Below are positions 42,540 to 53,800 of a DNA stretch of 64,000 nucleotides, piece after piece. Location of the stretch: NCBI GenBank assembly GCA_016931935.1, contig JAFGDW010000268.1, positions 56,414 to 120,413 of the forward strand, given 5' to 3'. The translations under genes were made by a program, and so were the position numbers. The notes beneath the pieces were generated by a model that saw only the letters and a list, made by a program, of their open reading frames with translations, ran no database searches and was not told the DNA's origin. Each line of letters begins with the position of its first letter. The stretch's first letter is position 1. The DNA is from Candidatus Zhuqueibacterota bacterium (GTDB lineage: Bacteria > Zhuqueibacterota > Zhuqueibacteria > Thermofontimicrobiales > Thiofontviventaceae).

Positions 42540-42621
42540 GCCACATTATCCTCACAAACTTCACAATTGAATTGTTGAATTGTAGCTTTCCCCATAAATC
42601 TGACGTCTGGTACCGCGATTT

Positions 42622-44745
42622 CTATTGAAGTTCAATTTCGCTTTGTAAACGAATATCAGTGGAAGATGCACCGATAAAGATTTTAAATTTTCCAGGTTCA
42701 GCCGTCCAGCTTTTTATTGCCAGATTCCAGAAAGAAAAATCTTGTTTAGTAAGTTGGATTGAAACTGATGTACTCAGCCCGGGCATTAAAAGAACTTTTT
42801 CAAATCCTTTTAATTCCTTTACCGGGCGAGGAACAGAGCATTCAACGTCCTGAATATAAAGCTGGGCAACTTCCATTCCTTTAATTGTCCCGGTATTTTT
42901 TAAAGTAAATGTTACCGTAACTGTATCGGCTTGTGAAAAGGTCGGCGTAGAAACATTAATATCACTATATTCAAATGAAGTGTACGACAAGCCATGCCCA
43001 AATGGAAACAGTGGGTCGATATTTTTGCTTTCGTACCAACGATAGCCCGTAAAAACACCTTCCACATAGCGAACATCGTAAACACTGCGTTGTCGCTCGG
43101 CCTCATTGTTCCAGTCACTGTAAAGCGCCTCTCCTTTGGGAATGTAGCCATAACCAGGTGAATCTCTAAACTCTTTTTCAATAGTTATTGGTAATTTCCC
43201 TGATGGATTCACTTTTCCGGAAATTATTTCTGCCAGCGCTGTGTTCCCTGTTTGCCCACCATACCAGGCATATAATATTGCTTTCGCTTTATCGCTCCAG
43301 TCCGTCATCCGTATGCCACTGCCGGAAGTAACGATAACTACTGTGTTGGGATTATTGTTCACACACGCCAGCGCCTTTTGCTCCTGATCACTGGGAAGCG
43401 CAAATGGCCGATCCCAGCCTTCGCTGTCGCTGGTACCGACGTTACACAGGACGATATCTGCTGCTTTTATTTGATCAATTGTGGGACTCTTTACATAGGC
43501 TAGCTGCTCACCGAATTGAGCTTTCAGTTCATCGAGCATTATTTTGTTATTATAACCTTCTACTTTGGCAGAACCGCCGCCCATTGCCAGTTGTTCGACA
43601 TAATCGCCTGTTAGCAAGATCGATTGGCTTGAATTTTTTATGGGGAGAATATTATCTTCATTTTTAAGAAGCACAATTCCCTCGCATGCCGTTTGCAGGG
43701 CCGTTCGCTCATGATCCGGAAAGTATTGCAACAATGTCGCGTCCTTTATACTTTCATTTTGCTTCATGGCGAAATATGTCCGGAGAATACTTTTTGCCAT
43801 ACGATCAATATCATCCATTTTTACTTTTCCGGAGTCGATTAGCTGTTTTGCATCTTTTAGCGCCACAGCGTAGGGCATCTCCAGATCCTGACCGGATTTT
43901 GCCAGTTTTTCTCCGTTTGAAACCGACCACCAGTCAGTCATCACCATCCATTTATATCCCAATTGCTTACGTAACAAGTCATTAATGACGGATGCGCTTT
44001 CGCCGCACCACTCGCCGTTCAACAAGTTATAGGATGTCATTACTGCTTTTGCCCCGGCATCGACGCCGGCTTTGAAGGCAGGCAGATAAATCTCGTGAAG
44101 ACTACGCTCATCAACAATGGAGTTGCTCTTACGTCTGAAGTAATCAGTATTGTTTGCTACGAAATGTTTCAGTGTGGCAATTGTCCCGGTACTTTGAACT
44201 CCTTGCACATAGTTTTCAATCATGTGTGCTGCAAGGCAGGGATCTTCACCGAAATATTCAAAATTACGCCCGCATTGTGATTGACGGTAACTATTCATAC
44301 CCGGACCCAGTAGAATGCCAACACCGCCTGCCCGGCATTCCTCGCCAACAGCCTGAGCATAATCGTAAGCCAGTTTTTTATTCCACGTGGAAGCTAACAA
44401 AACAGGGCATGGAAATGCAGTAGATTTTTCAAGTTGATATTTTGATAAATCCACATCACGGAATTTCGAACGCAAATGAACACCCTGGGTGGCGTCGGCC
44501 ATGTATACTTCTTTAAGATGCAAACGAGGTATCGGTCGGATAAAAAAATTACGATCACCGCCCACATACGCAATTTTCTCTTCCTGTGTCATGAGTGTAA
44601 GCACTGAGTCTGCCATTTTATCAGCGACATTGTATGCTAATGGCTTAAATGACTTTTTTTTCGCTCTTGGAGTTAGGTTGCAAGCAACAAATAGTGTCAT
44701 GCAAGCTACTGCTGTTACACACACAAGTAATAATCCTTTATACAT
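42622..44745 (-). CDS. GH3 family beta-glycosidase lipoprotein
   Basis: 707 aa. Lipobox LFVACN after MYKGLLLVCVTAVACM, so probably a lipoprotein. GH3 N-terminal barrel: LKEVYMADATQGVHL, STAFPCPVLLASTWN, LLGPGMNSYRQSQCGRNFEYFGEDP, TLKHFVANNTDYFRR and the nucleophile motif KWMVMTDWWSV with Asp271 (TDW for the common SDW). The alpha/beta sandwich domain has GIVLLKNEDNILPI and GGGSAKVEGYNN. A fibronectin-type-III-like C-terminal domain has FPFGHGLSYTSFEYSD and EVAQLYIQD. Likely a beta-glucosidase or xylosidase acting on oligosaccharides in the periplasm or at the surface. It stands alone upstream of the sensor kinase. Confidence 0.93.
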   Translation of the reverse strand: MYKGLLLVCVTAVACMTLFVACNLTPRAKKKSFKPLAYNVADKMADSVLTLMTQEEKIAYVGGDRNFFIRPIPRLHLKEVYMADATQGVHLRSKFRDVDLSKYQLEKSTAFPCPVLLASTWNKKLAYDYAQAVGEECRAGGVGILLGPGMNSYRQSQCGRNFEYFGEDPCLAAHMIENYVQGVQSTGTIATLKHFVANNTDYFRRKSNSIVDERSLHEIYLPAFKAGVDAGAKAVMTSYNLLNGEWCGESASVINDLLRKQLGYKWMVMTDWWSVSNGEKLAKSGQDLEMPYAVALKDAKQLIDSGKVKMDDIDRMAKSILRTYFAMKQNESIKDATLLQYFPDHERTALQTACEGIVLLKNEDNILPIKNSSQSILLTGDYVEQLAMGGGSAKVEGYNNKIMLDELKAQFGEQLAYVKSPTIDQIKAADIVLCNVGTSDSEGWDRPFALPSDQEQKALACVNNNPNTVVIVTSGSGIRMTDWSDKAKAILYAWYGGQTGNTALAEIISGKVNPSGKLPITIEKEFRDSPGYGYIPKGEALYSDWNNEAERQRSVYDVRYVEGVFTGYRWYESKNIDPLFPFGHGLSYTSFEYSDINVSTPTFSQADTVTVTFTLKNTGTIKGMEVAQLYIQDVECSVPRPVKELKGFEKVLLMPGLSTSVSIQLTKQDFSFWNLAIKSWTAEPGKFKIFIGASSTDIRLQSEIELQ

Positions 44746-44897
44746 GGCGTCTCCCGGATTTATTATTTAACGAGTGTCTATTATTTCAGTAAGATAGTAG
44801 TTGGTTAAAATTTTGTGATATTGATTTTATCCCATTGCCTGCTTTCTAAAGTGAAAACGCGAAGTTGAAGACATGCTGTTACAATAAACTAATACTA

Positions 44898-45884
44898 TTA
44901 TTTCCATGCTGCATCATAGGCTTGAATAATTTTATCCATCATGGCATTATGCGATTCATTGATTTTTTGCCGTGATTTATCGGCATCGTACCAACGGATT
45001 ACTTCTTCAATGCCAACAGCAAATGGTATTGTCGCTTTAAAATCCGGTACGACTCGTTTGATTTTTGTGTTGTCAAAAATCATACTGTGCATTTTGTCTC
45101 CCAATAATCCGGCGCCCCAGTAAGGATCGTAGGAGGCAATAACATCTGAAGGAACATGAATGATATCTGCTTTCGTACCGGCGGCATGGGCAACGATCTC
45201 AAAAATAGCGTTCCAGGTCAACAATTCATCCGATGTGATATGGAAAATTTCACCAATTGCTTGTTCATTGCCCAGCAATCCGACGAGACCTTTAGCAAAA
45301 TCGCGATGATGAGTAAGCACCCATAATGATGAGCCATCACCATGAACAATTACTTTTTTCCCCTTGCGCATGCGGTCGACGATGGTATAGCCGCCTTCCA
45401 TTGGAAGCACTGTTTGGTCGTAGGTGTGCGAAGGCCGGACAATGGTAAACGGAAATTGTCGTTCACGATACGCGCGGATCAACCGTTCTTCACAGGCAAT
45501 TTTGTTGCGGGAATATTCCCAGTGTGGATTTGCCAGTACAGTCGATTCTGTAATCGGTAGGCTAACCGGTGGCGTTTGATATGCGGACGCTGAACTGATG
45601 AAAATATACTGTCCGGTTCTGTCGCTGAACAGGTCAATATCAGTTTCTATATGGTCAGTCGTAAACGCAATCCAGTCCACAACCACGTCAAAATGTTCGT
45701 TGCCGATTGCCGCGGCTGCTGATTTTTTATCACGTATATCACCATTCAACACCTTTGCACCTTTGGGTACTGGCCGAATCGATTGCCCACGATTTAATAA
45801 GTACAGATCGATACCTCGCTCAATAGCCAATGGGGAACATGCAGAACTGATAATTCCTGTTCCACCAATAAACAGAACTTTCAT
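44898..45884 (-). CDS. NAD-dependent epimerase/dehydratase (SDR extended, CSP41-like)
   Basis: 328 aa from ATG 45884, which has AGGAA at good spacing (ATG 45890 is too close). The beginning MKVLFIGGTGIISSACSPLAI is a Rossmann GGTGxIS motif. Then LNGDIRDKKSAAAAIGNEHFDVVVDWIAFT, FISSASAYQTPP with active-site Ser and Tyr, VRPSHTYDQTVLP and FHITSDELLTWNAIFEIVA. The family covers sugar-nucleotide epimerases and chloroplast CSP41-like proteins. The substrate cannot be named. Two upstream Met codons exist. Monocistronic. Confidence 0.82.
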   Translation of the reverse strand: MKVLFIGGTGIISSACSPLAIERGIDLYLLNRGQSIRPVPKGAKVLNGDIRDKKSAAAAIGNEHFDVVVDWIAFTTDHIETDIDLFSDRTGQYIFISSASAYQTPPVSLPITESTVLANPHWEYSRNKIACEERLIRAYRERQFPFTIVRPSHTYDQTVLPMEGGYTIVDRMRKGKKVIVHGDGSSLWVLTHHRDFAKGLVGLLGNEQAIGEIFHITSDELLTWNAIFEIVAHAAGTKADIIHVPSDVIASYDPYWGAGLLGDKMHSMIFDNTKIKRVVPDFKATIPFAVGIEEVIRWYDADKSRQKINESHNAMMDKIIQAYDAAWK

Positions 45885-46595
45885 ACTCATATTTCCTTGT
45901 GTTAATAAAATATTTTGAAAAGGATTCATTTATGTTTAGAAGAAGATGAATAACGTACTTTACAAATCAATAAAAGTTTTGAAATTTTAACATTAAAATG
46001 CGTCGGTATTTATTCAGATATTATCTATTGCACGTTTTATTTGCTACAAAGTCACTAAGACTCAAAGGTACTGTGAAGAGCTTTCCGCTGTATTTTTTCG
46101 AGACTTTGTGTGTTCGTGGCTGAATGGTTATATGCGTCGTACGTTAACCGTTATATTTTTAATACATAAACCACAACGAAATTGTGTTCGTTTCATTTGT
46201 CGACAACAAAAAAAAGTTGGTAACAATTAGAACAAAAAACGAATTGTTATTCTTCAGCTAAATAACTGTAAAAATGTTACGATATAAATAATAGTGATAA
46301 ACCGGGTAAATCCAAATTACGATTTATTTCATACGGCGGTTAATTTCTAAATTAAACCAAATATAATAAAATATATATTTAATAGCAACCACTAAAACAA
46401 TAGTGTCCTTCTCTATTCAAATGACTGATTGGCAGATTCAAGACCGACTCAACTAAAAATTACGTAAATAAGAACACAAAATCCAATGTCTGAAATCTCA
46501 CTTTTTTTCTGCAAAAATACCTTAATTAATAAGGGAGTGGGGTACATTTACCGATGTAATTAAATATACTGGTGATTATTTTAGGGCGATAGCAC
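45885..46595. other. Divergent intergenic region before the sensor cluster
   Basis: About 710 bp between the minus-strand epimerase and the first giant sensor gene. Very AT-rich. It holds one inverted-repeat element (46043-46120) and must contain promoters for both directions. AGGGCG at about 46582 is the ribosome site for the sensor gene. No small gene is seen. Confidence 0.55.
46043..46120. repeat. Inverted repeat with GCTACAAAGTCACTAAG-type arms
   Basis: Left arm 46043-46067 and the reverse complement of the right arm 46099-46120 share GCNACNAANNCAC-AA-ACT. The same arm type is at 6745-6902. The core is about 30 bp. Confidence 0.5.
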
Positions 46596-49500
46596 ATGCG
46601 ACGTTTGGTTAGCATTATTATTTTTTTAGTTGGAATACACTCATGGAGTTATGCGCAAAAAACTCGTATTCGGCTTGAACATTTGACAATCCGGGACGGG
46701 TTATCACAAAGTTCCATACGTTGTATCGCTCAGGATACGCTTGGTTTTTTATGGTTTGGGACGTATGATGGTTTGAATCGATTTGATGGATACAATTTTG
46801 TCCATTATTTTTCGGAATCCACAGGTAAAAATAAGCTACATTCCAATTCAATTAAAACATTGCTTGTAGATCATCATGGCGCGCTATGGATTGGAACGCT
46901 TAATGGTGGTCTTTACAGATACAATTCGGAAACCGATGATTTTCAATATTACTTACATAATCCTGATGATCCGCACAGTCTTTCTGATAATAATATCGTG
47001 GCCTTGTTTGAAGATAGTCATGATAATTTATGGATCGGAACGCGTTTTGGAGGCCTTAATCGATTTGACCGAAAATCAGGTCGTTTTTATTCATACTACA
47101 CGGAAGCCGGCAAATCCGATGGAATCGATCAGCAGCATGTGTTGTCGATTGGTGAAGACAAAGCAGGCAATCTATGGGTGGGAACTGAATTCGGCCTTTA
47201 TCGACGCCGTGGTCAAAAACGCGAATTTTGTCGTTATATTGCCAATCCTGCTTCTCCGAAAAGTCTATTTAGTGATGATATAAATGTAATTTATACAGAC
47301 AAGTATGGCGATCTTTGGTTCGGTACAAGCTATGGCCTTCATAAATATAATCCGGATGATGATAGTTTTCAACGATATTTGACTGACCTTAAGGAAGCAG
47401 TAGATATTCAGGCAATAACCGAAGACCGGTTTGGTTGTTTTTGGATTGGGTGTTATCTTGGTGGCTTGTTCAAATTTGATCGGTCCAGGAACAGTTTCAA
47501 ACAGTATACTGCCGATCCCAACGATCCGTTGAGTTTAAGCAATAATTTGATTATGGCATTGTTTGAAGATAAATCCGGTGTGCTATGGATTGGAACAGAC
47601 GTAGGTGGCTTAAATAAATATGATTATCGAAATCGGCAATTTATTCATTACAACCATCAGGCTGGCACAAACAGCCTTAATAATAATAGTGTGAATTATA
47701 TTTGTATCGATCGTGACGAAATTGCATGGATTGCAACAATGGGCGGCGGTTTAACCAAATTTACGTCCGACGAAAAATTTATTACCTATCGTCATGATCC
47801 GGATAATCCCAATAGCCTGGTTGATAATTTTATAACATCCATTTGTGAGGATCGATTCGGTTATTTATGGATTGGTACACTTAACGGACTGAGCAAGTTT
47901 GATAAATCAGGGAAACAAACATTCTATAACTATACCACGAATTATCAAGATACGACCGAAATTAGTAATAACAGTATCTGGTCCATCTATGAAGATAAGC
48001 GTGGCAATTTATGGATTGGCACCTATAACAAGGGACTAAATTTATACAATCGCGATCAGGATAACTTTACACAATTCATGCATGATCCAAAAAATCCCAA
48101 AAGCATCAGTGATGACATTATTTGGGCGATGACTGAAGATAGTCACGGGAACTTTTGGATTGGAACCGAAAGAGGCGGACTAAACCGATTCGATCGCGAC
48201 AAACGAGAATTCACTTCATACCAGCACAGCCCTGATGATTCTCAGAGTATTATTGATAACAAAATATTGAATTTGTTTGAAGACAGTCACGGTGTATTGT
48301 GGCTGGCCACAGATATTGGTCTGGATAAATGCATTTCAAGGCTGGATGAAATTTCATATTTACGATTTGAACATTATTCGGAAAAGGACAGCTTGCCGCA
48401 CAATTCGATTCAGGGAATTCAGGAAGATGCTCACGGGAATTTGTGGATCAGTACAAAGGCTGGCATTTCGAAATTTGATCCTGTTAACAAACAATTCAAA
48501 AATTATAATGAGAATGATGGTTTGCAGGACAGGGAGTTTATGATTCATGCCGATGGAATTTATCACGATGGTCGAATGATGTTTGGCGGAATTAATGGTT
48601 TTAATATTTTCCATCCGGATAGTATCCATGACAATCCTTACCCGCCCAAAGTTGTGATTACCCGATTTAAGCTATTCAATGAAAATGTTCCGGTCAGCCG
48701 GGAAACAGGTACATATCTTAAAAAGACAATTACAGTGACTGATACTATCCTACTCTCACATGAGGATAAAGTTATTTCCTTCGAATTTGCTGCATTACAT
48801 TTTGTTGCGCCGCAGAATAATTATTACGCTTATAAACTTGCCGGTTTTGAGAATAAGTGGAACTACACGGATGCATCAAAACGATTTGTAACTTATACAA
48901 ATTTAAATCCCGGCGTTTATACTTTTAACGTCAAAGCTGCCAATAATAATTCCGTATGGGGCAAACCAACAAACCTTACTATTATAGTCACTCCACCATA
49001 TTGGCAGCGTTGGTGGTTTCGTATTTCTGCCGCCGGTCTAATGTTGATTCTTATCGGGCTGCTGTATCATTTCCGAACTATTAATATTAAACGGAAAAAC
49101 AGACTCCTTGAACAAAAGGTAGCAGAACGCACAGAAGAGCTCAACAAGGCTAAAATTTCTGCTGAATCTGCCAGCAAATCAAAAAGTGAATTTTTGGCAA
49201 ATATGAGTCACGAAATTCGCACACCAATGAACGGTATTATCGGAATGACAGAGCTGGCATTGGGTATGGTTCACGAAAGCCAACCGCGGGAATACATGAA
49301 AATCGCCAAATTTTCTGCGGAATCATTATTAGCCCTGCTAAACGATATTCTCGATTTTTCAAAAATTGAAGCCAGTAAGCTGGAGCTGGAAAAAATTGAT
49401 TTCAACCTGCGTGATTTATTGGAGAACACGGTCACAACAATGGCCGTACAGGCGCGAACCCAAAAAATTGAATTGTTATGTGATATCAAACAAGATGTGG

Positions 49501-50753
49501 CTGTCAATCTCAAAGGGGATCCCGGACGAGTACGGCAGGTCATCACAAATTTGGTGGGAAATGCCATAAAATTCACAGAGCAGGGCGAAGTTGTCGTTCG
49601 CGTCGAAAAAGATGAAACGCCAGCAGTACACAGTGATAACATCTCATTACACTTCTCAGTTCGCGATACTGGAATTGGGATTGATCCATTGAAGCAGGAG
49701 CATATTTTTGAAGGTTTTTCACAAGCAGACAATTCAACAACGCGGAAGTATGGTGGTACCGGATTAGGGCTCACTATCTCCAAACGTCTGGCTGAACTAA
49801 TGGGCGGACGAATCTGGGTTGAAAGCAAAGTCGGCGTTGGTAGTACCTTTCACGTCATACTTGTTTTTGAGCCCGGTCAGTTAGTAGATGACGACGAACT
49901 GTTGAACGAAACATGTGATTATTCATCAGCTTCGATCCTGGTTGTTGATGACAATGCCACGAACTGTATGATTTTGAAGGATAATTTAACTGCCCTTGGC
50001 TGTCAGGTTACGGTAACACGCAGCGGAAAACAGGCGCTCGAATACCTTGAATTAATTGATATTCTTGCCAAACCATACAATTTAATATTGCTGGATTACT
50101 TGATGCCGGAAATGGATGGTTTGATGTTTATTCAAGAAGTTCGTAAAAATAAAAAATGGGATGATATTATAATAGTTATTATCAGTTCGGTTGCTTACAA
50201 GTCGGAAATTATAAACGATGACAATTTGGGGATTTATGAATTTTTGTACAAGCCAATCCGCCGCAAAGAGCTAATACGATTGCTAATAAAAATTTTCGGA
50301 AAGAATGCCGACCATATTAATGTTCAGTCGGGTGAAAATACTCATAGCACCATTAATAGAAAGCTTAACATTCTTTTAACAGAAGATAATTTGATCAATC
50401 AGAAAGTAGCGGTGAGTCTACTTGGTAAATGGGGGCATAAAGTCACGATTACTAACAATGGTATGGAAGCAATTGAATGGCTTGAAAAAGCGGATTTTGA
50501 CCTGGTGTTCATGGATGTACAAATGCCTGTTATGGATGGTGTGACTGCAACAAAAGCAATTCGCGGTTCCACTTCGCCTAAAATCAATAGGGATATTCCG
50601 ATAATCGCCATGACAGCTCATGCAATGAAAGGTGATCGGGAATCATTTCTGAAGGCAGGAATGACGGATTATATCTCAAAACCAATTCATGTTGATGATT
50701 TGCAGCATATGATTGAACGATATACAAAGGTAAAGGAGAAAATAATTACTTAA
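46596..50753 (+). CDS. Hybrid two-component sensor 1: propeller-Y_Y_Y-TM-HisKA-HATPase-REC-REC
   Basis: 1385 aa. Signal peptide [21 protein letters not shown]. Residues about 25-700 hold about 14 two-component-propeller repeats of the LWIGT..GL.R.. form, enough for two seven-bladed propellers. The Y_Y_Y domain (about 725-800) ends [22 protein letters not shown]. One membrane helix (806-828), a coiled coil ending [13 protein letters not shown], then HisKA with [10 protein letters not shown] (His872), HATPase with [17 protein letters not shown] and [16 protein letters not shown]1 with Asp1167 in [11 protein letters not shown], and REC2 with Asp1307 in [11 protein letters not shown]. Both receivers look intact. 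In Bacteroidota such ectodomains bind glycan fragments, but those systems end in AraC DNA-binding domains, absent here. First of four tandem relatives. Confidence 0.93.
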   Translation: MRRLVSIIIFLVGIHSWSYAQKTRIRLEHLTIRDGLSQSSIRCIAQDTLGFLWFGTYDGLNRFDGYNFVHYFSESTGKNKLHSNSIKTLLVDHHGALWIGTLNGGLYRYNSETDDFQYYLHNPDDPHSLSDNNIVALFEDSHDNLWIGTRFGGLNRFDRKSGRFYSYYTEAGKSDGIDQQHVLSIGEDKAGNLWVGTEFGLYRRRGQKREFCRYIANPASPKSLFSDDINVIYTDKYGDLWFGTSYGLHKYNPDDDSFQRYLTDLKEAVDIQAITEDRFGCFWIGCYLGGLFKFDRSRNSFKQYTADPNDPLSLSNNLIMALFEDKSGVLWIGTDVGGLNKYDYRNRQFIHYNHQAGTNSLNNNSVNYICIDRDEIAWIATMGGGLTKFTSDEKFITYRHDPDNPNSLVDNFITSICEDRFGYLWIGTLNGLSKFDKSGKQTFYNYTTNYQDTTEISNNSIWSIYEDKRGNLWIGTYNKGLNLYNRDQDNFTQFMHDPKNPKSISDDIIWAMTEDSHGNFWIGTERGGLNRFDRDKREFTSYQHSPDDSQSIIDNKILNLFEDSHGVLWLATDIGLDKCISRLDEISYLRFEHYSEKDSLPHNSIQGIQEDAHGNLWISTKAGISKFDPVNKQFKNYNENDGLQDREFMIHADGIYHDGRMMFGGINGFNIFHPDSIHDNPYPPKVVITRFKLFNENVPVSRETGTYLKKTITVTDTILLSHEDKVISFEFAALHFVAPQNNYYAYKLAGFENKWNYTDASKRFVTYTNLNPGVYTFNVKAANNNSVWGKPTNLTIIVTPPYWQRWWFRISAAGLMLILIGLLYHFRTINIKRKNRLLEQKVAERTEELNKAKISAESASKSKSEFLANMSHEIRTPMNGIIGMTELALGMVHESQPREYMKIAKFSAESLLALLNDILDFSKIEASKLELEKIDFNLRDLLENTVTTMAVQARTQKIELLCDIKQDVAVNLKGDPGRVRQVITNLVGNAIKFTEQGEVVVRVEKDETPAVHSDNISLHFSVRDTGIGIDPLKQEHIFEGFSQADNSTTRKYGGTGLGLTISKRLAELMGGRIWVESKVGVGSTFHVILVFEPGQLVDDDELLNETCDYSSASILVVDDNATNCMILKDNLTALGCQVTVTRSGKQALEYLELIDILAKPYNLILLDYLMPEMDGLMFIQEVRKNKKWDDIIIVIISSVAYKSEIINDDNLGIYEFLYKPIRRKELIRLLIKIFGKNADHINVQSGENTHSTINRKLNILLTEDNLINQKVAVSLLGKWGHKVTITNNGMEAIEWLEKADFDLVFMDVQMPVMDGVTATKAIRGSTSPKINRDIPIIAMTAHAMKGDRESFLKAGMTDYISKPIHVDDLQHMIERYTKVKEKIIT

Positions 50754-50765
50754 TCTTTTCGTGTG

Positions 50766-50790
50766 AATCAGGAATCGTTCCTGATTATTT
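50766..50790 (+). terminator. Hairpin terminator after sensor 1
   Basis: AATCAGGAA (50766-50774) pairs with TTCCTGATT (50778-50786) around TCG, followed by ATTT. Perfect 9-bp stem between sensor genes 1 and 2, so the second gene may have its own promoter or partial readthrough. Confidence 0.55.
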
Positions 50791-50829
50791 CAATTTAAGC
50801 CATTGTATGCTAATGAGGAATTATTGCTC

Positions 50830-53800
50830 GTGAAAGAATTTGATAAAAAAGAGTCATATCGTCTCACTATTCTTATTTTGCTGATTGTACTGATGACTAC
50901 AATCAGCACATCGGTGTTTTCATACCATCAAATAAGGTTCAACCATCTCAATAGTAAAAACGGACTTTCTCATAATTCTGTAACGGTAATTCTCCAGGAT
51001 TCACAGGGATACATGTGGTTTGGTACGGAAAATGGTTTGAATAGATATGATGGCTATGACTTTGTTACATACAGTTATAATCCAAAGGATTCCACATCCA
51101 TTAGTGACAACCGGATTAAATGCCTTCACGAAGATACCAAAGGTAACCTGTGGATTGGTACGTACAGTGCCGGATTAAATTTGTATGTACGCGATACCGA
51201 GCAATTTGTCCGATACCAAACAGACTTTAATGACACGACATCAATAAGCGGAAATTCAATACGCTGTATCACTGAAGATAGTCGAGGTAATTTATGGATT
51301 GGTACGATGCATGATGGTTTAAACCGATTCGACCGCGAGCGCAATATTTTTATTCATTATAACCACAAGCCCAACACTGACAATAGCATGCATAATGATG
51401 ATGTGTTTTCAATAATTGAAACGGAAGATGGATTGTTATGGCTTGGTATTAACGGTGGGGGAATAAATTCATTTGACCCTGAGTCCGAATCGTTCACGTA
51501 TCATAGCTATGCCGATGACAATTATAAGAATATCCATTTCGGTAATTTTGGCAAGCTGCTCATGGAAGATTCCCGAGGTAATTTATGGATTGGGATTGCC
51601 GGAGATGGATTGATAAAATTCAATCGGAGAACGAATACATTTAAACATTATAAATCCGGGCCATCGGATAACACACTGGCGCATAATATAATTAGCAGCT
51701 TGCTGGAAGATGATGGTGGGGATATCTGGATTGGGACGGATGGCGGTGGAATCAGCATATTTAATCCTGAGAGTGAACAATTCTCATGTTTGAAGTCTGA
51801 TCCTCTGAAAAGCGCCAGTTTAAGTAATGATCAGATATATGTTATGTACACCGATTCTCAGGGAATTATCTGGATCGGAAACTATAGCGGTGGTATTAAT
51901 ATCTACAATAGAAATGAATGGAAATTTCAAGCATATACCAGGCCGGAGTACCCTGAGCTATTGTCGCATCCATCGATTTTGTCTTTTCTTGAAGATGAAA
52001 GCGGTGTCATCTGGATCGGAACGGATGGCGGTGGTTTAATACGATATAATGTAAATACGCATACGTTCACCCGCTATCAACATCAACCGGGGAATGAATC
52101 TAGTATTAGTGGCGACGTTGTACGAAGTATTTACCAGGATCATCGTGGAAATTTGTGGTTCGGAACGTATGGCGCTGGTCTGAATTTGTATAATAAGGAG
52201 AATGATACATTCACTCATATTAAAAGTGAACCGGATGAGTACAACAGCCTGTTGAATGATCATGCCTGGTCTTTGTTTGAAGACAGCTATGGAATTTTCT
52301 GGATTGGAACGTTGGGAGGCGGTGTCAGCCAATACGATCGGGACAAAGGTATTTTTAAACATTATACATATAATAACAAAAATCCTCATTCAATTAGCAG
52401 TAATGCGGTTTCTGTAATTCATGAAGACAAGCATGGCAACCTATGGTTTGGCATGGAAGGCGGTGGACTTAATTTATACGATCGTAAAAACGATTCATTT
52501 ATACGGGTTCTGCATTCATCGACTGACAGTGCCAGTTTAAGTAATAATGACATTCGCACTATCTTTGAAGATTGCGCTTCCAATATATGGATTGGCACTG
52601 CGGATGGCTTGAACAAAATGAACTTCAGCGACACCACTTTTACAATCTTCCGAAAAGACGATGGGTTGCCAAGTAATGCCGTTTATGGAATTTTGGAGGA
52701 TGACCAGCATAATTTATGGATCAGTACGAGCCGTGGGTTATGTAAATTTGATTTACGAACCAGGAAAATTAAACAGTTTAAGGAGAGCGATGGGCTCCAG
52801 GCTTTACAATTCAATTATGGAGCCTGCCTGAAAACATCCACGGGATATTTTTATTTTGGGGGGATTAACGGATTCAATGTATTCCGACCGGATGATATTC
52901 ATGATAATCCTCACGTGCCACCGATTATAATTACCGGTTTTTCCATTTTTGGTCAGCCTATTTCATTTAAAGAACAAAACGCACCATTTGATAAGGCAAT
53001 CTCAAAATCTAAAAAAATTACACTTTCTTATAAGCAGAACATGTTCTCGTTCAAATTTGCGGCTCTGGATTACACATCGCCTGAAGATAACAAGTTTGCC
53101 TATAAAATGGTAGGTTTTGATGAAAATTGGAATTTTACCGATGCTAAAATGCGAATTGCCACATATACCAATTTGAACGCGGGCGAATATACATTTCATG
53201 TAAAGGGTGCGAATAATGATGGTGTGTGGAATGAACAGGGCGCATCAGTTAAGCTGATTATATTGCCGCCGTTTTGGCAGAAATACTGGTTTAAATTTAC
53301 TACCGTGATGCTTGTTTCGCTTGTCATTTTTGCACTTTATTATTTTCGGACGCAAGCTATTAGAATAAACAATCGTTTGCTGGCAAATTTGGTCAGCGAA
53401 CGAACGGCTGAACTTGAAGATAAAACGAATTTATTGCAGACAGTCATCGATCTGGTCCCGGATAGTATTTATGTGAAAGATAAGCAAAACAAGTTTATGC
53501 TGAACAATCGAGCACATCTGCTTTCGATGGGGGTGGAAAAACAGGAAGATATTCTTGGAAAAACCGAGCAAGATTATTTGTTTCAGGAAGATGCGCTGCA
53601 GGCACAGCGCGATGATCGTAAAATCATTGAGACCGGTCAACCAGTTATTAATAAAGAAGAATATCGAACCGATTTGCTCAGCAATAAATCACAATGGTTA
53701 TTGACATCCAAGGTTCAATTCAAAAATAAGCGGCATGAAATTCAGGGCATCGTCGGAATAAGTCGTGATATAACGGATCGTAAACTATTTGAAGAAAAAT

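Noticed and set aside
49271..49828. 185-residue open frame antisense to the kinase core of sensor 1
   Set aside because: It is the reverse of strongly conserved HisKA/HATPase sequence. A similar shadow appears in sensor 2 (54108-54422), as expected from shared codons.
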